NCBI GenBank assembly: GCA_029820295.1
Contig: JALGVA010000008.1
Span: 1 to 59,156, forward strand
Length of the DNA: 59,156 nt
Direction: 5' to 3'
Origin: Candidatus Zipacnadia bacterium
GTDB taxonomy: Bacteria; Armatimonadota; Zipacnadia; Zipacnadales; UBA5352
Position 1 is the stretch's first letter, and each line of letters starts with the position of its first letter. The notes under the pieces are model-generated. The model ran no database searches and was not told the DNA's origin. It saw only the letters and a list, made by a program, of their open reading frames with translations. The translations under genes and the position numbers were made by a program. Shown here one piece after another: positions 32,901 through 42,096 of this stretch.

Positions 32901-33567
32901 TCAGGGTGAGGGTGACGCGGGTCTCGCCTGAGCAGTCAGGCGGGGCGCTGTAGCGGGCCTGGCGGGTGAGATCAGGGGGCGGATGGATCACCTCGGCAGT
33001 CTCGCTCTGGACGAGGCTCACGTCATCGAACCAGGCCTCGCCGGGGCCGACGAAGCGCAGCACCACCGCCGCGGTCACGGCATCCGGTGGGGGCACGACC
33101 TCGAGGCCGAACTGCGTCCACCCGGAGTAGCCTGCGAGCGTCTCGTAGGCCCAGCCGGAGGCGAAGTGGTGCTGTTCGTCCTGGATGATCTGCCCATCGG
33201 CGTCCTGGAAGCCGACGTGGATGCGGCAGTAGCTGGTGGGGTAGATCACGCCGTGCGGGAGCGCCCACGCGGTCAGCACATAGCGCCTGCCGGGCTCGAC
33301 GGGGATGTTGCGGGTGGTCCAGTAGGCATGGCAGCCGGGGTCATAGCCCTCCATGTGCACGCTGCGGCTGCCGCTGTGGGCGACGGTGTCGCTGACGTCG
33401 CCGCTGGAGCGACGCCCCCCGGGCTCCCAGAAGTTCAGGTCCCAGCCGGTGGCCCCGCCGCCGACTCCCTGCTCGAAGCTCGGATTCGGCAGCAGGTTCT
33501 CCTGCGCCCCCGCCGGCGCTGCGAGCGCGATGAGGGCAATCAGCGACACCACTGTTGTCCGAGACAT
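29962..33567 (-). CDS. Very large secreted carbohydrate-active-like protein
   Basis: 1201 residues starting MSRTTVVSLIALIALAAPAGA, a clear signal peptide; the longer frame upstream (from 33702) is Arg-rich noise. Residues 23-190 form a carbohydrate-binding-like jelly roll (LLPNPSFEQG...GWDLNFW, then AWFDDVSL). Ig-like modules follow at about 200-480, then an oxidoreductase-free beta domain. From about residue 740 there is a TIM-barrel-like catalytic region (HRLIGFIQEDATPRVQTLRK, PLLEYAGSGRVP, ILNYNGGDDNLHFG, CFWWIYNED). The C-terminal 90 residues look like a beta-sandwich (VFLAVINTGLGPEV, RAFTIQ). The family is not recognised; it is probably an extracellular glycosidase. It converges on the SorC-type gene with a 52-base gap. 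Confidence 0.72.
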   Translation of the reverse strand: MSRTTVVSLIALIALAAPAGAQENLLPNPSFEQGVGGGATGWDLNFWEPGGRRSSGDVSDTVAHSGSRSVHMEGYDPGCHAYWTTRNIPVEPGRRYVLTAWALPHGVIYPTSYCRIHVGFQDADGQIIQDEQHHFASGWAYETLAGYSGWTQFGLEVVPPPDAVTAAVVLRFVGPGEAWFDDVSLVQSETAEVIHPPPDLTRQARYSAPPDCSGETRVTLTLTNPYAATLSGLVIAGGDERNRVVATDPVDIEPGESLDLPVTVRFAPELTARDVRVLFEARGEVEGRAVGAQMLGSFSVVAEDVMAAISEDRWGPSEHPAPASAPPVEVLGTLLQRNGEPRFTSSWTSLNLKPGDGAGGVVVRVNGTADVHGAMQLAWECLDYFFRGEQGAVHVDVPEGRSELVRLPLSDHQLERMYAAGRDAGAARFRVICRLLRDGELLHRFQAGLPVTPDLPDVPDLGPLATERTDDLPVFGRLRLVDEVLCGDPDDEHLMRQGGRGLDTKYTSDPLDYYGGGDRLNFDWWLRYRDDRDEFTRVEEILGRPCRITDRWGWFAYLVGRGALTPGAHYVMVIEYPEDVSRNFLIWTTLDHSACCGFHTGSALGDPHSRQRFMQRTDLPLSGEYRRHYLLITPYSAEGWVAIHSMGEVAAPFSEGIAVHAIRIYELGDDEAVERLIPEPTEPEGLPHRLIGFIQEDATPRVQTLRKCAFMGLNMYAPLALSYGGGASTIDRGYVGWDSEIYSPDNFRNPWAQAAPPYYHMRPGVCEPIFAAADRLGMQIVPLLEYAGSGRVPEEALAVWPDGSPQWFRWGTKEGADGLRTWNYREQAQCIDMAHPAVGEDMAALMAEVEAAYGDHDSFAGVVLTHRFSAWQISYSDYELRRFAEEYGLRLPGENAGRWVYDNHLDDFYEFHYRCKRENLLRAARALHAADPSDIFAILNYNGGDDNLHFGTPLYWWDKQQGDEFLVPGAVSLPDLSGIHLGELMEDYTRPDIAAMSVGMDPPLYRSDVGVWNLAIAHYPWLCGNREFLDYFRTGEGCAVCFWWIYNEDAFRNHPEIGWNCPGLNGNEPAGRYCMLDEVLAMATGDPFIMAVRIGQMNRGFPEYAREFAMAYRALPAVRSEIIDACDDPEVVIRRYETEQGVFLAVINTGLGPEVKALSLDADALGGGRLRNLVTGERLAARDGDIDLQLPPVCLRAFTIQ

Positions 33568-33921
33568 CACGTGTCCCTTTCCGTCACTGCGCGACCGCAT
33601 CCATGGCGGGCCATGACAACGCCGCGGCCGGGCTCGTCCTTCCGGCCTGCTCCGCCCGTCGCCGCGTGTCACGCGATGTCTTCGCCGCGGCCGTGGCCGC
33701 ACCTGCGCTTCGGGGAGGCGTCGCTGCGCCAGAGGAGGCCGTTGCTGGAGGAGCCGGCAATCTACCTCGGGAAAGGACGCCCCTACGGGCGACGCGGCAG
33801 TGCATGTCAGGCCGGGTGCTGGATCGTGGGCGCACAGAAGGCGAGGACGGCCGCCTGCGGGCGCCTGCGCCGAGCTTGCTCCGCAGCCCGGTTGATCGGC
33901 AGCAGCGAGGATGAATCACCG

Positions 33922-34137
33922 ATGCCTGATCGCGGGCGCGAGTTCGCGATGAACGCGACACCGACGGCGTACGAGGTCGCGGTCGTCGGGGGCGGGAGCG
34001 CCGGCGTGGCTGTGGTGTGGTCGCAGGCGCCCACGGGCGGGGGGAACGCCAGGACGCACGTGCCTCGACAGCGCGGAGGCGGAGCATGGCCCACACAGCA
34101 GTGCGCGATGGAGCCCTGTTTCGGGATCGACGTGTGA
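33922..34137 (+). pseudogene. N-terminal fragment of an FAD-dependent oxidoreductase
   Basis: The 71-codon frame contains TAYEVAVVGGGSAGVAVVW, the FAD-binding Rossmann start of FAD-dependent oxidoreductases, but after the GxGxxG it runs into unrelated residues and stops. The following AAxxAAxxGxxxxLxE part is missing, so the gene is a decayed remnant. The whole 583-base stretch between the two divergent genes (33568-34150) otherwise shows nothing convincing. Confidence 0.5.
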
Positions 34138-34150
34138 AAGGAAGCTGACC

Positions 34151-35290
34151 ATGACATCCGAGGCGGAGATCATCGAGTCGAGGGTCATCTGCAGGCAGCC
34201 GGGGCGGTACATTGGCTGGCCGACGATCGCGAAGGCCGGCGATGGCGAGCTGTTCGTGGTCTTCTCCGGCGATCGCGACGCCCACGTGGACCCATTCGGG
34301 AAGACCTGCTTCATGCGCTCGTCCGATCACGGCGCGACCTGGTCCGACGTTGTCGTGATCAACGACACCCCGCTCGACGACCGCGACGCCGGGATCTGCG
34401 TGGCCCCCGACGGCGCGCTGGTGGTAAGCTGGTTCACCTCGCACTACGACGACTACCTCGCGATGCAGCAGTACTGCGAGGGCGAGGAGCAGCGCTGGCG
34501 GGAGGCGCTCGCGCGGGTCGGCGCGGACGATGTGGCCCGCTGGACGCACGCTGACGGTGGCGCGGCCCGCGGCCGCTCGCTGGGCTTCTGGACGAGACGC
34601 TCGCCCGATGGCGGCGCGACCTGGGAGGACCCGGTGCCGTCGGTGTGCTGCACGCCGCACGGGCCGATCGCGCTCGCCGACGGCCGGCTGCTCTTCGTGG
34701 GCACCGCCAACTTCGCCCGTGAGGAAGGCGGGGCGTTCCTGGGCGCGGCCGAGTCGCGCGACAACGGGCGTTCCTGGGAGCTGATCGGGCGGATCAGCGC
34801 ACTTCCGGGGCCTGCCGAGGGTGGGGCCGAGGGCTACGCCTACCTGTGCGAGCCGCACGCGCTCGAGCTTGCGCACGGCCGCATCCTCGGCATGGCGCGC
34901 TTCGAGGAACGCGGCGTTCCCGCCGACCGGCGCAGGCCCTCACTGCTGTGGCAGTTCGAGTCAGAGGACGGCGGGCGTACATGGACCGAGCCGCGATGTA
35001 CCGACATCCTCGGCAAGCCGCCGCACCTGACCCGGCTGAGCGACGGCCGCATCCTGCTCACCTACGGCTACCGGCACGAGCCCTACGGCCAGCGGGCGTG
35101 CCTGTCGAGCGATGGCGGGGAGACGTGGGACTACGGCAACGAGATCGTCCTGCGCGACGACGCCCCCAACGGCGATCTGGGCTACCCGGCATCGGTAGAG
35201 TGCGACGACGGCACGATCCTCACGGTCTACTACCAGAAGGAGACGCTGAAGGAGAAGACCGTGCTGATGACCACGCGCTGGCGGGTGTAA
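34151..35290 (+). CDS. Sialidase-fold (BNR/Asp-box) protein
   Basis: 379 residues forming a six-bladed propeller with five Asp-boxes: SSDHGATW, SPDGGATW, SRDNGRSW, SEDGGRTW and SSDGGETW. No signal peptide is present, so it is likely cytoplasmic. The family includes sialidases and many exo-glycosidase-like or lyase-like proteins of unknown specificity; the arginine triad cannot be judged from sequence alone. ATG 34151 follows GGAAG. It is the first gene of a plus-strand run to 47047 that looks like one catabolic cluster. Confidence 0.82.
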   Translation: MTSEAEIIESRVICRQPGRYIGWPTIAKAGDGELFVVFSGDRDAHVDPFGKTCFMRSSDHGATWSDVVVINDTPLDDRDAGICVAPDGALVVSWFTSHYDDYLAMQQYCEGEEQRWREALARVGADDVARWTHADGGAARGRSLGFWTRRSPDGGATWEDPVPSVCCTPHGPIALADGRLLFVGTANFAREEGGAFLGAAESRDNGRSWELIGRISALPGPAEGGAEGYAYLCEPHALELAHGRILGMARFEERGVPADRRRPSLLWQFESEDGGRTWTEPRCTDILGKPPHLTRLSDGRILLTYGYRHEPYGQRACLSSDGGETWDYGNEIVLRDDAPNGDLGYPASVECDDGTILTVYYQKETLKEKTVLMTTRWRV

Positions 35291-35366
35291 GCGGACCGGG
35301 CAGCCAGCCGGCGCACCCGGATGCAGCTCGCACGACCGACCGACCGGTCGCAGGAGGCCACCGACC

Positions 35367-37037
35367 ATGCAGGCGATGATCTTTCAGAAGGTGCCGAACC
35401 GTGAGGGTATCAGCCTGGCCACCGACGTCTGGTTGCCCGACGGGCCCGGCCCGTGGCCGGCGGTGCTGGTGCGCACCCCCTACCATCGTCAGGGTGGCAG
35501 TGCGCGTGGGAAGTACTTCACCGACATGGGCTACGCCTGCGTCATCCAGGACACGCGTGGCAAGTACGACTCCGAGGGGCACTTCCGGCCGCTGGAGGAC
35601 GAGCCCGCGGACGGGCAGGACACCATCGAGTGGATCGCGGACCAGTCGTGGTGCAACGGCCGCGTCGGCATGACCGGCAAGAGCTACCTGGGGATCGTGC
35701 AGATTCCGGCGGCGGCCGGCGCTCATGAGGCACTGCGCTGCATCGTGCCGGGCGTGGCCCCGAACAGCTTCTTCACCGACTGGATCCGCTACAATGGCTG
35801 CTTCGCGCTGGCGAATCTGGTGCGCTGGCCGCTGGAGCACAGCGTCTGCCCGACCAAGCCCTACACCGGCCACTTCACCTGGAAGGAGTTGTGGGAGATC
35901 GGCGCGCGGGGTACGCTGGCGGATGTGGAGCGGCGCGCGGGCTTTCACTCCGCCCGGCTCCGTAAGTGGGTCGAGCGCGACTCGTATGACGACTACTGGG
36001 CCTCCATCGACCAGACGCTCATGTACCCGCAGGTGGCCTGCCCGGGCCTGCACCAGGCCGGCTTCTTCGATCACATCTCGCGCGGGCAATTCAGCTCCTT
36101 CAGGGAGCTGCGCAGGGTCGCGGCCACGCAGGTCGCGCGCGAGAACCAGCGGCTGCTGGTCGGAGCCTGGGGGCATGGGAAGTGCGACCGCACCACCTGT
36201 GGGGAGTGGGACTTCGGAGCGTCCGCGGGGATAGACGTAAACGCCTACGAGCAGCGCTTCCTTGACCTGTGGCTGAAGGACATCGACGACGGCATCTCGG
36301 ACGAGCCGCCCGTGCGCTACTTCCTGATGGGCGAGAACCGGTGGGAGTCCGCCCGCGACTGGCCGCCGCCGGGGGCGCAGGTGCAGGAGTGGTACCTGGA
36401 CTCCGGCGGGGATGCCCGCGGCCCGGGCAGCCAAGGGCGACTGAGCCGCGAGAGCCCGTCGGGGGCCGGGGCGGACAGCTATCTCTATGACCCGGCGGAA
36501 CCGGTCCCGACCCTGGGCGGCCCGACCTACTGGGGCATGGCCGAGTGGTACCAGCCCGGGCCGGTGGACCAGCGGCCGATCCTGCGGCGCGATGATGTGC
36601 TCTACTACCGCAGCGAACGGCTGGATCGGCCGCTGACGGTCGTGGGCGAGATCAACCTCCACCTGTGGATCGCCTCGAGCGCGGAAGACACCGACTTCAT
36701 CGCCAAGCTGTGTGTGGTGGAGCCGCTCGGGCGGGTGACGGTACTCACGCACGGCTCGCTGCGCTGCCGCTACCGCGAGAGCTACGGCGAACCGCGGGCG
36801 CTGACGCCCGGTGAGCCGACGAGACTGAGCGTGCAGATGAACAACCTGGCGTACACCTTCCCGGCGGGCTCACGGATCGCGTTGATCGTCACCAGTTCCT
36901 GCTGCCCGCGCATCCTGCCCCACCCGAACACCATGGCCCCGACGTGGCAGGAGACGAGCCCGCAGACCGCGCGTCAGGAAGTGCTGCACGATGGGGAGCA
37001 CTGCTCCCGGCTGCTGCTGCCGGTGATCGAAGAGTGA
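35367..37037 (+). CDS. CocE/NonD-family serine hydrolase (S15-like)
   Basis: An alpha/beta hydrolase of 556 residues, probably an esterase or acyl hydrolase. DVWLPDGPGPWPAVLVRTPY at the N-terminus and the nucleophile elbow MTGKSYLGIVQ (S106) are typical of the Xaa-Pro dipeptidyl-peptidase/CocE group. The C-terminal jelly roll (about 390-556) ends with ALIVTSSCCPRILPHPNT, the usual end-motif that reads SSxxPRxxxNPNT. No signal peptide. AGGAGG lies 10 bases before ATG 35367. In this setting it may remove ester groups from sugars. Confidence 0.85.
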   Translation: MQAMIFQKVPNREGISLATDVWLPDGPGPWPAVLVRTPYHRQGGSARGKYFTDMGYACVIQDTRGKYDSEGHFRPLEDEPADGQDTIEWIADQSWCNGRVGMTGKSYLGIVQIPAAAGAHEALRCIVPGVAPNSFFTDWIRYNGCFALANLVRWPLEHSVCPTKPYTGHFTWKELWEIGARGTLADVERRAGFHSARLRKWVERDSYDDYWASIDQTLMYPQVACPGLHQAGFFDHISRGQFSSFRELRRVAATQVARENQRLLVGAWGHGKCDRTTCGEWDFGASAGIDVNAYEQRFLDLWLKDIDDGISDEPPVRYFLMGENRWESARDWPPPGAQVQEWYLDSGGDARGPGSQGRLSRESPSGAGADSYLYDPAEPVPTLGGPTYWGMAEWYQPGPVDQRPILRRDDVLYYRSERLDRPLTVVGEINLHLWIASSAEDTDFIAKLCVVEPLGRVTVLTHGSLRCRYRESYGEPRALTPGEPTRLSVQMNNLAYTFPAGSRIALIVTSSCCPRILPHPNTMAPTWQETSPQTARQEVLHDGEHCSRLLLPVIEE

Positions 37038-37081
37038 CGGGTGTCACGGTGGAGCCCGTAATCTGAGAGGAGGCCGGCCTC

Positions 37082-40000
37082 ATGCGCGCCGGAGCAGTCC
37101 TCGCGATGATGCTGGTGATGGCCACTTCGGCGGCGGCGCAACCGGGCGACACGCCCGAGCCGCGCAGGCTGCTGCTGTCGTGGAACACCTCCGAGTTCAT
37201 GACGGTTGAGGGCTCGCGCCTGCGCCTGCAGCACCGCTATCGGCTGGACGGGCCGAACCTCTGGCTGGAGGCCGAGCGCCCCGGCTCGATGCAGCTCGAG
37301 GCCAACAGGACCGTGGGCAGCGACCCCGAGGCGGTCGGCGGACGCTGCGTGGAGTTCGTGGACCGGCTGGACTTCGTCATCGATGTGGAGGCCCCCGGTC
37401 TGTATCAGTCCTGGACGCGCTGCTTCTTCCCCGTCGCCGCCTCCTGGAACCACACCGAGGGCATGGCGCGGGACGACATGCGCGTGGTCCAGGACCTGCA
37501 GCCCAATGACGTCGATGCGGCCGGCAGATGGGTGTGGCGGAAAGGGCCGCAGTATCAGCTTGACGCGGGCACGGTTAACTACGTCTTCGACGGCTACCAC
37601 GGCGGCGCGCGCCTGGACCGGATACTGCTCACCAGCGACCTGGAGTTCGTCCCGGAGGGACCAGGCGAGCCCGCATCGGCCAACATCGCGGCCCACACGG
37701 CCGGCCGGGCCGAGACCCGCGACCTGAGACTGGGCCCGGTCGTGCAGTGGCTGCGGCTGGAGGGTCTGCCGGCGACGCACGTGCAGGCGCAGGTCTCGCT
37801 GGATGCCGGGCAGTCGTGGCTGACGGTGCCGCCGGATGGCTCGCTGGACAGGCTGCCCACTTCGCCCCGGGATCCCGGGCGACTGCGCGTCCGGGTGCAG
37901 CTCACGCGCGATGACGTCATGGACCCGATCGTGGATGCGGTGCGCCTGGTCTACGTGCCCGGCGACCAGGAAGTCTGGACGGTCGCCAACCGTCACCTGC
38001 GCGCGAGCTTCGACCCGCTCACCGGGAGCCTGCTGAGCCTGGAGAACCTCGCGGCAGAGGCCCCGGTGCCCTACATGCTGATGGGCGAGCAGCTTCCGCT
38101 CTTCAACCTCTACGTGCAGCGGCCCGACCGGTTCGACACGCTCGTGCCGGTCTCTTCGCTGGACGGGGAGGTCAGCGGGCGCGTCTCCGCGGGCGGTCGC
38201 CGGCTGGAGATGGCGTTTTCGCTGCTCGACGATGGGCTGCACGCCTTCGTAAGCTGCGAGGCCGATGACACGCCGCTGATGCGCTGGCGGCTGCGCGTGC
38301 GCAACGACTCCGAGGCGAAGGTCTTCGCGGCGCAGTTCCCGCTGCTGCACAACCTGTGCCTGGGCGAGGGGCCCGCCGATGACGTGATGGTGCTGCCCTG
38401 GTGGGGCGCCGGCAGCCGCACCGAGGACCCGTCAAGCGCCGAGTGGACACCCTACCGCAAGCTGCTCAACTATCCGGGCGCGGCCTCGATGCAGTGGCTG
38501 GACCTGCACGACCCCTCAGGCGGGCTGTATGTGGCGGCCTATGACCCGACCGGCCGTGACCTGGAGCTGGGCTACACCCGGGACCGCGGTCGCTCGGTGA
38601 CGGTCACCTTCAAGAAGTCGTTCCTGCTGGCTCCCGCCGCGCAGTGGTCGTGCGACTACGCGGTGGGCGTGCATGAGGGCGACTGGCACTGGGCGGCGGA
38701 TCGCTACCGCGAGTGGGCGCGCACCTGGCAGCAGCCGCCACCCGCTCCCGCGTGGGTCGCCGACACCGACGGCTGGATGCTGCCCGACGGCGCCAACCTG
38801 TTCGGCTACCCGATGCTGCCGGTGTGCTACGGCATCAAGCGCGCGGCGCTGGGGATGAGCTGGATGCAGTGCTGGGCGCAGATGACCGAGGCCGAGAGCT
38901 GCTGCGGGCAGTTCCACTACCCCAGCCCGCTGTGGGGCACGCCGGAGGACTTCCGGCTCGCCTGCCAGGCCGTGCACGACGCCGGCGGCCGGCTGGGCTT
39001 CTACATCAACGCGCAGCTCTACAAGCCGTGGCACAACTCCGAGGCCACCAACATCGGCGGCGTGCCGACGGAGTTCATCCCCGACGAGGTGCTGGCCCCC
39101 TACGACCCGGGGTGGGCCTCGCGCTGGCAGGCGAAGGACTTCGCCGGCCGGCCCTACGACCAGCCCTCGCCCAGCCCCTTCCACGACGGGGTGCGCATGA
39201 ACCCGGCGTCGAGCGGCTGGCAGGACCACCTGATCCACTGGGCCGCCGACTGGTATGTCAACGCGCTGGGCACGGACTGCATCTACCTCGACCAGCTCGC
39301 CGCGGCGCCCGCGCTGCCGGTCTACAACGATGAGCGCAGCGACTACGGCCTGTGGGGGCGGGGTTACCAGCAGATGCTCGACCGTCTGCTGGCGCGGGTG
39401 CGGCCCGAGCACCCGGGCTTCGTGCTGTGCATGGAGGGCACCAGCGAGCTGCACGGTCAGCAGGTCGCCACCTGCCTCTACGGCACCGGAGCCGACCTGT
39501 TCGACGTCTACCACTACACCTTCCCCGAGCACATCCTCATCGACTACGGAGGCTACGTCAACAGGTACCGGGAGGGCTTCCCCGGCGTGAAGCCGATGGC
39601 GCTGAACACCTTCGTGATGGGGACGCGTTTCAGCGAGTACCCGATCGATGACTTCGGACGTGCTCTGTTCGAGCTGCGCCGGCGGACGCAGTCGCTGGTC
39701 TTCCGCGCCGCCTACCGGGACACGGTGGGAGTGCAGACCTCCGACCCGGCGGTGCGCGTCAAGCGCTTCGAGCGCGACGACGCGAACTGCCGCGCCATGC
39801 TGGTGAACCTCGGCAATCTCGAGGGGAAGGCGCACGTGGCCATCACCGCCGACCTGGCCCCGGTGTCGGAGGTGGCTGCGGCGTGGATCATGGGCAGCGA
39901 TGGTTCGATGGGGCGCCTCGACTACGCCAGGCAGGGCACGACCGTGACCTTCGCCGCCCCGGTCTGCGATGCCGCGACCGCGGTCTTCGTCGAGCGCATC

Positions 40001-41047
40001 GGCCCGCTGGTGTCTGCGGTCGATTTCCCCGCCGGCACGGTCGCAGACTCGGTGGTGAGAGGCAGAGTCGAGGTCACGAACCTCTCGCCAACTCCGATGA
40101 GCGGGAGGATCAGCCTGAGGACGCCGGAGGGCTGGTCCGGCGAGGCGGCGCCGTTCACGAATCTTCCGCCCGGCGGAAGCAGGAGAGTGCGGCTACGCGT
40201 CACCGTCCCCGCCTCCGCTGAGCGCGCCATCCATGACCTGATGGCGATGGCGCAATCATCCGATGGCGAGGACAGCCGCTATGTGGGGCTGGCGGTGGCG
40301 CCGCCGGTGGGGATCGCAGGCGCGCGGGTGCTGGACGACGGCGTCGAGGTGCACCTGGTGAACCGCGCTCCGCGGGCGGTGAGCTGCCGCGCCAACCTCG
40401 ACCTGTTCGCGGGCGCCGAGGCGCTGGCGACCGAGGAGACGCTGCAACTGGGGCCCGGCGAGGAGACGACCGTGAGCTTCTCGGTTACCTGGCCCGACCT
40501 GTCGCGCGCCCGGCTGCCGCAGACGGTGCGCGTCATGGCACAGAGCGAGGGGCTGATCGCCGGCCTGCCCCTGCGCGTGGGGCCGCCGGTGATCAACGGC
40601 AGCTTCGACATGGCGCTGATCAACGAGGACAAGCCGGAGGGCTGGTCGATCTTCGGCAACCGACCCGACCAGGTGCACGTCGTCGAGGACGACCCCTTCG
40701 ACGGCCCACGGTGCCTCCGCGTGGATCCGGCCCCGACCGGGCCGAACGTGGATCAGATCGTGACGCTGCAGCCGGACACCACCTACCGCGTGACCGCGGC
40801 CCTGCGCCGCGCCGAGGAGAAGGGCGTGCCGACGGTCTGGGTGACCGTGCGCGAGGGGCCGGGCCTGGCGCACTCGACGCACCTGAAGCTGCCGGCGGAG
40901 GACACCTCGGTGGACGAGTGGCACGAGGTGTCGGCGACCTTCACCACGCCGCCGGTGATCCTCTACGCCATCCTCTACGCCTGCAACGCAGGCAATGCCG
41001 GACCGGTCTGGATCGACGCCGTCAGGATCGAGAAGGTGGCGGAGTAG
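37082..41047 (+). CDS. Secreted DUF6259-like glycosidase candidate
   Basis: 1321 residues with a signal peptide (MRAGAVLAMMLVMATSAAAQ). Residues 25-210 form a carbohydrate-binding-like domain; 300-520 is a beta-rich domain preceding the catalytic part (VANRHLRASFDPLTGSLLSL, LHDPSGGLYVAAYDP). Residues 555-880 look like a TIM barrel with DCIYLDQLAAAPA, VLCMEGTSELHG and ADLFDVYHYTF, an order seen in DUF6259 proteins. Asp and Glu in these segments are candidate catalysts. NEW3-like (VEVTNLSP...) and jelly-roll domains (NGSFDMALINEDKPEGW) end the protein. It probably cleaves an extracellular glycan. It follows the CocE gene by 44 bases. Confidence 0.75.
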   Translation: MRAGAVLAMMLVMATSAAAQPGDTPEPRRLLLSWNTSEFMTVEGSRLRLQHRYRLDGPNLWLEAERPGSMQLEANRTVGSDPEAVGGRCVEFVDRLDFVIDVEAPGLYQSWTRCFFPVAASWNHTEGMARDDMRVVQDLQPNDVDAAGRWVWRKGPQYQLDAGTVNYVFDGYHGGARLDRILLTSDLEFVPEGPGEPASANIAAHTAGRAETRDLRLGPVVQWLRLEGLPATHVQAQVSLDAGQSWLTVPPDGSLDRLPTSPRDPGRLRVRVQLTRDDVMDPIVDAVRLVYVPGDQEVWTVANRHLRASFDPLTGSLLSLENLAAEAPVPYMLMGEQLPLFNLYVQRPDRFDTLVPVSSLDGEVSGRVSAGGRRLEMAFSLLDDGLHAFVSCEADDTPLMRWRLRVRNDSEAKVFAAQFPLLHNLCLGEGPADDVMVLPWWGAGSRTEDPSSAEWTPYRKLLNYPGAASMQWLDLHDPSGGLYVAAYDPTGRDLELGYTRDRGRSVTVTFKKSFLLAPAAQWSCDYAVGVHEGDWHWAADRYREWARTWQQPPPAPAWVADTDGWMLPDGANLFGYPMLPVCYGIKRAALGMSWMQCWAQMTEAESCCGQFHYPSPLWGTPEDFRLACQAVHDAGGRLGFYINAQLYKPWHNSEATNIGGVPTEFIPDEVLAPYDPGWASRWQAKDFAGRPYDQPSPSPFHDGVRMNPASSGWQDHLIHWAADWYVNALGTDCIYLDQLAAAPALPVYNDERSDYGLWGRGYQQMLDRLLARVRPEHPGFVLCMEGTSELHGQQVATCLYGTGADLFDVYHYTFPEHILIDYGGYVNRYREGFPGVKPMALNTFVMGTRFSEYPIDDFGRALFELRRRTQSLVFRAAYRDTVGVQTSDPAVRVKRFERDDANCRAMLVNLGNLEGKAHVAITADLAPVSEVAAAWIMGSDGSMGRLDYARQGTTVTFAAPVCDAATAVFVERIGPLVSAVDFPAGTVADSVVRGRVEVTNLSPTPMSGRISLRTPEGWSGEAAPFTNLPPGGSRRVRLRVTVPASAERAIHDLMAMAQSSDGEDSRYVGLAVAPPVGIAGARVLDDGVEVHLVNRAPRAVSCRANLDLFAGAEALATEETLQLGPGEETTVSFSVTWPDLSRARLPQTVRVMAQSEGLIAGLPLRVGPPVINGSFDMALINEDKPEGWSIFGNRPDQVHVVEDDPFDGPRCLRVDPAPTGPNVDQIVTLQPDTTYRVTAALRRAEEKGVPTVWVTVREGPGLAHSTHLKLPAEDTSVDEWHEVSATFTTPPVILYAILYACNAGNAGPVWIDAVRIEKVAE

Positions 41048-41212
41048 CGCCGGCCGCGTCGGTGGCGCCAGGTGCGGGGCAGGGAGAGCGGGGAAGACGA
41101 GGTCGTCTGACAGGGCCATGCGCGAGCGCCCGCCGGCGGGCGTGACGGGAAGGTGCGCCGCGCCGGCCGGGGAAGTCCCGCGATTGCCACCGAACCGACC
41201 GGGAGGGACGCG

Positions 41213-42055
41213 ATGAAGCTGGCCTACGGCACCTACGCCATGCCGACCGTGCCGCTCGAGGACGCCATCCCGATGATCGCGGAGATCGGGTACGAGGGGG
41301 TCGAGATCTGCATCAGCGAGAAGCACGGCTCCGCGCTCGACCGGCTCGACGCCGGCCGCCGCGAGCGACTGCGGCATCTGCTTGGCGACTTCGGCCTGGG
41401 CGTGCCCGCCATCTTCTTCCTCGGCGGCATGTACAGCCCGGACGATGACGCCCACCGCCGCAACGTCGAGAGTATCAGCGCCTGCGCGCGCCTCGCCCGC
41501 GACCTCGGCCTGCCCGATACGCCCGTCATCGCGGCGGGCTTCGGCGGCTCGTCCGACGACTGGCTGAACGTGCGCCCGCGCCTCATCGAGCAGCTTCGCG
41601 ACCTCGGCGCGGTGGCCGAGCGGGAGGACTTCGTCTTTGCGGGCGAGGCGCACTCGAAGGGCGCCGTCAACTCCACGGAGCGCGTGCTGTCGGTGCTGGA
41701 GGCGGTCGGGCATGCGCGCGTGCGCCTGCACTTCGACATCGTGCACTTCTTCCTCGGCGGCGAGGAGATCGCCGAGTGCGTGCCCCGGCTCGTCCCGTGG
41801 ACGGCCCACACGCATGTGACCGATGCGGTGCGCCATCCCGACCGGCGCTTCGACCCGCGCCTGCCCGGCGAGGGTGAGCTGGACCTTGTGGCCTACGTGC
41901 GCGCGATGGCTGAGGCCGGCTGGGACGATTACATCACCCTCGAGATCAGCGGTATGATCTGGGGCGCGGACGGCTATGACACCGAAGCGGCCGCGCGCCG
42001 GTGTCACACCGTGTTGAGCGCCGCGCTCGATGCCTGCGGCATCGAGCGCGGCTGA
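41213..42055 (+). CDS. Xylose-isomerase-like TIM-barrel sugar isomerase/epimerase
   Basis: 280 residues. The MKLAYGTYAMPTVPLEDAIP, IGYEGVEICI start, the metal-site segments FAGEAHSKG (E), LHFDIVHFF (D, H) and AHTHVTDAV (H), and TLEISGMIWG (E) fit the AP-endonuclease-2 type TIM barrel of sugar-phosphate isomerases/epimerases. GGGAGGGA precedes ATG 41213; the longer frame from 41153 is noise. The substrate is unknown. It is followed at 42 bases by a DJ-1 gene and then a Gfo/Idh/MocA dehydrogenase, a common set in inositol/rare-sugar catabolism. Confidence 0.82.
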   Translation: MKLAYGTYAMPTVPLEDAIPMIAEIGYEGVEICISEKHGSALDRLDAGRRERLRHLLGDFGLGVPAIFFLGGMYSPDDDAHRRNVESISACARLARDLGLPDTPVIAAGFGGSSDDWLNVRPRLIEQLRDLGAVAEREDFVFAGEAHSKGAVNSTERVLSVLEAVGHARVRLHFDIVHFFLGGEEIAECVPRLVPWTAHTHVTDAVRHPDRRFDPRLPGEGELDLVAYVRAMAEAGWDDYITLEISGMIWGADGYDTEAAARRCHTVLSAALDACGIERG

Positions 42056-42096
42056 GCGTGCCATCCGCCGCAGTCCCTGAACTGGAGGTCCCGACG

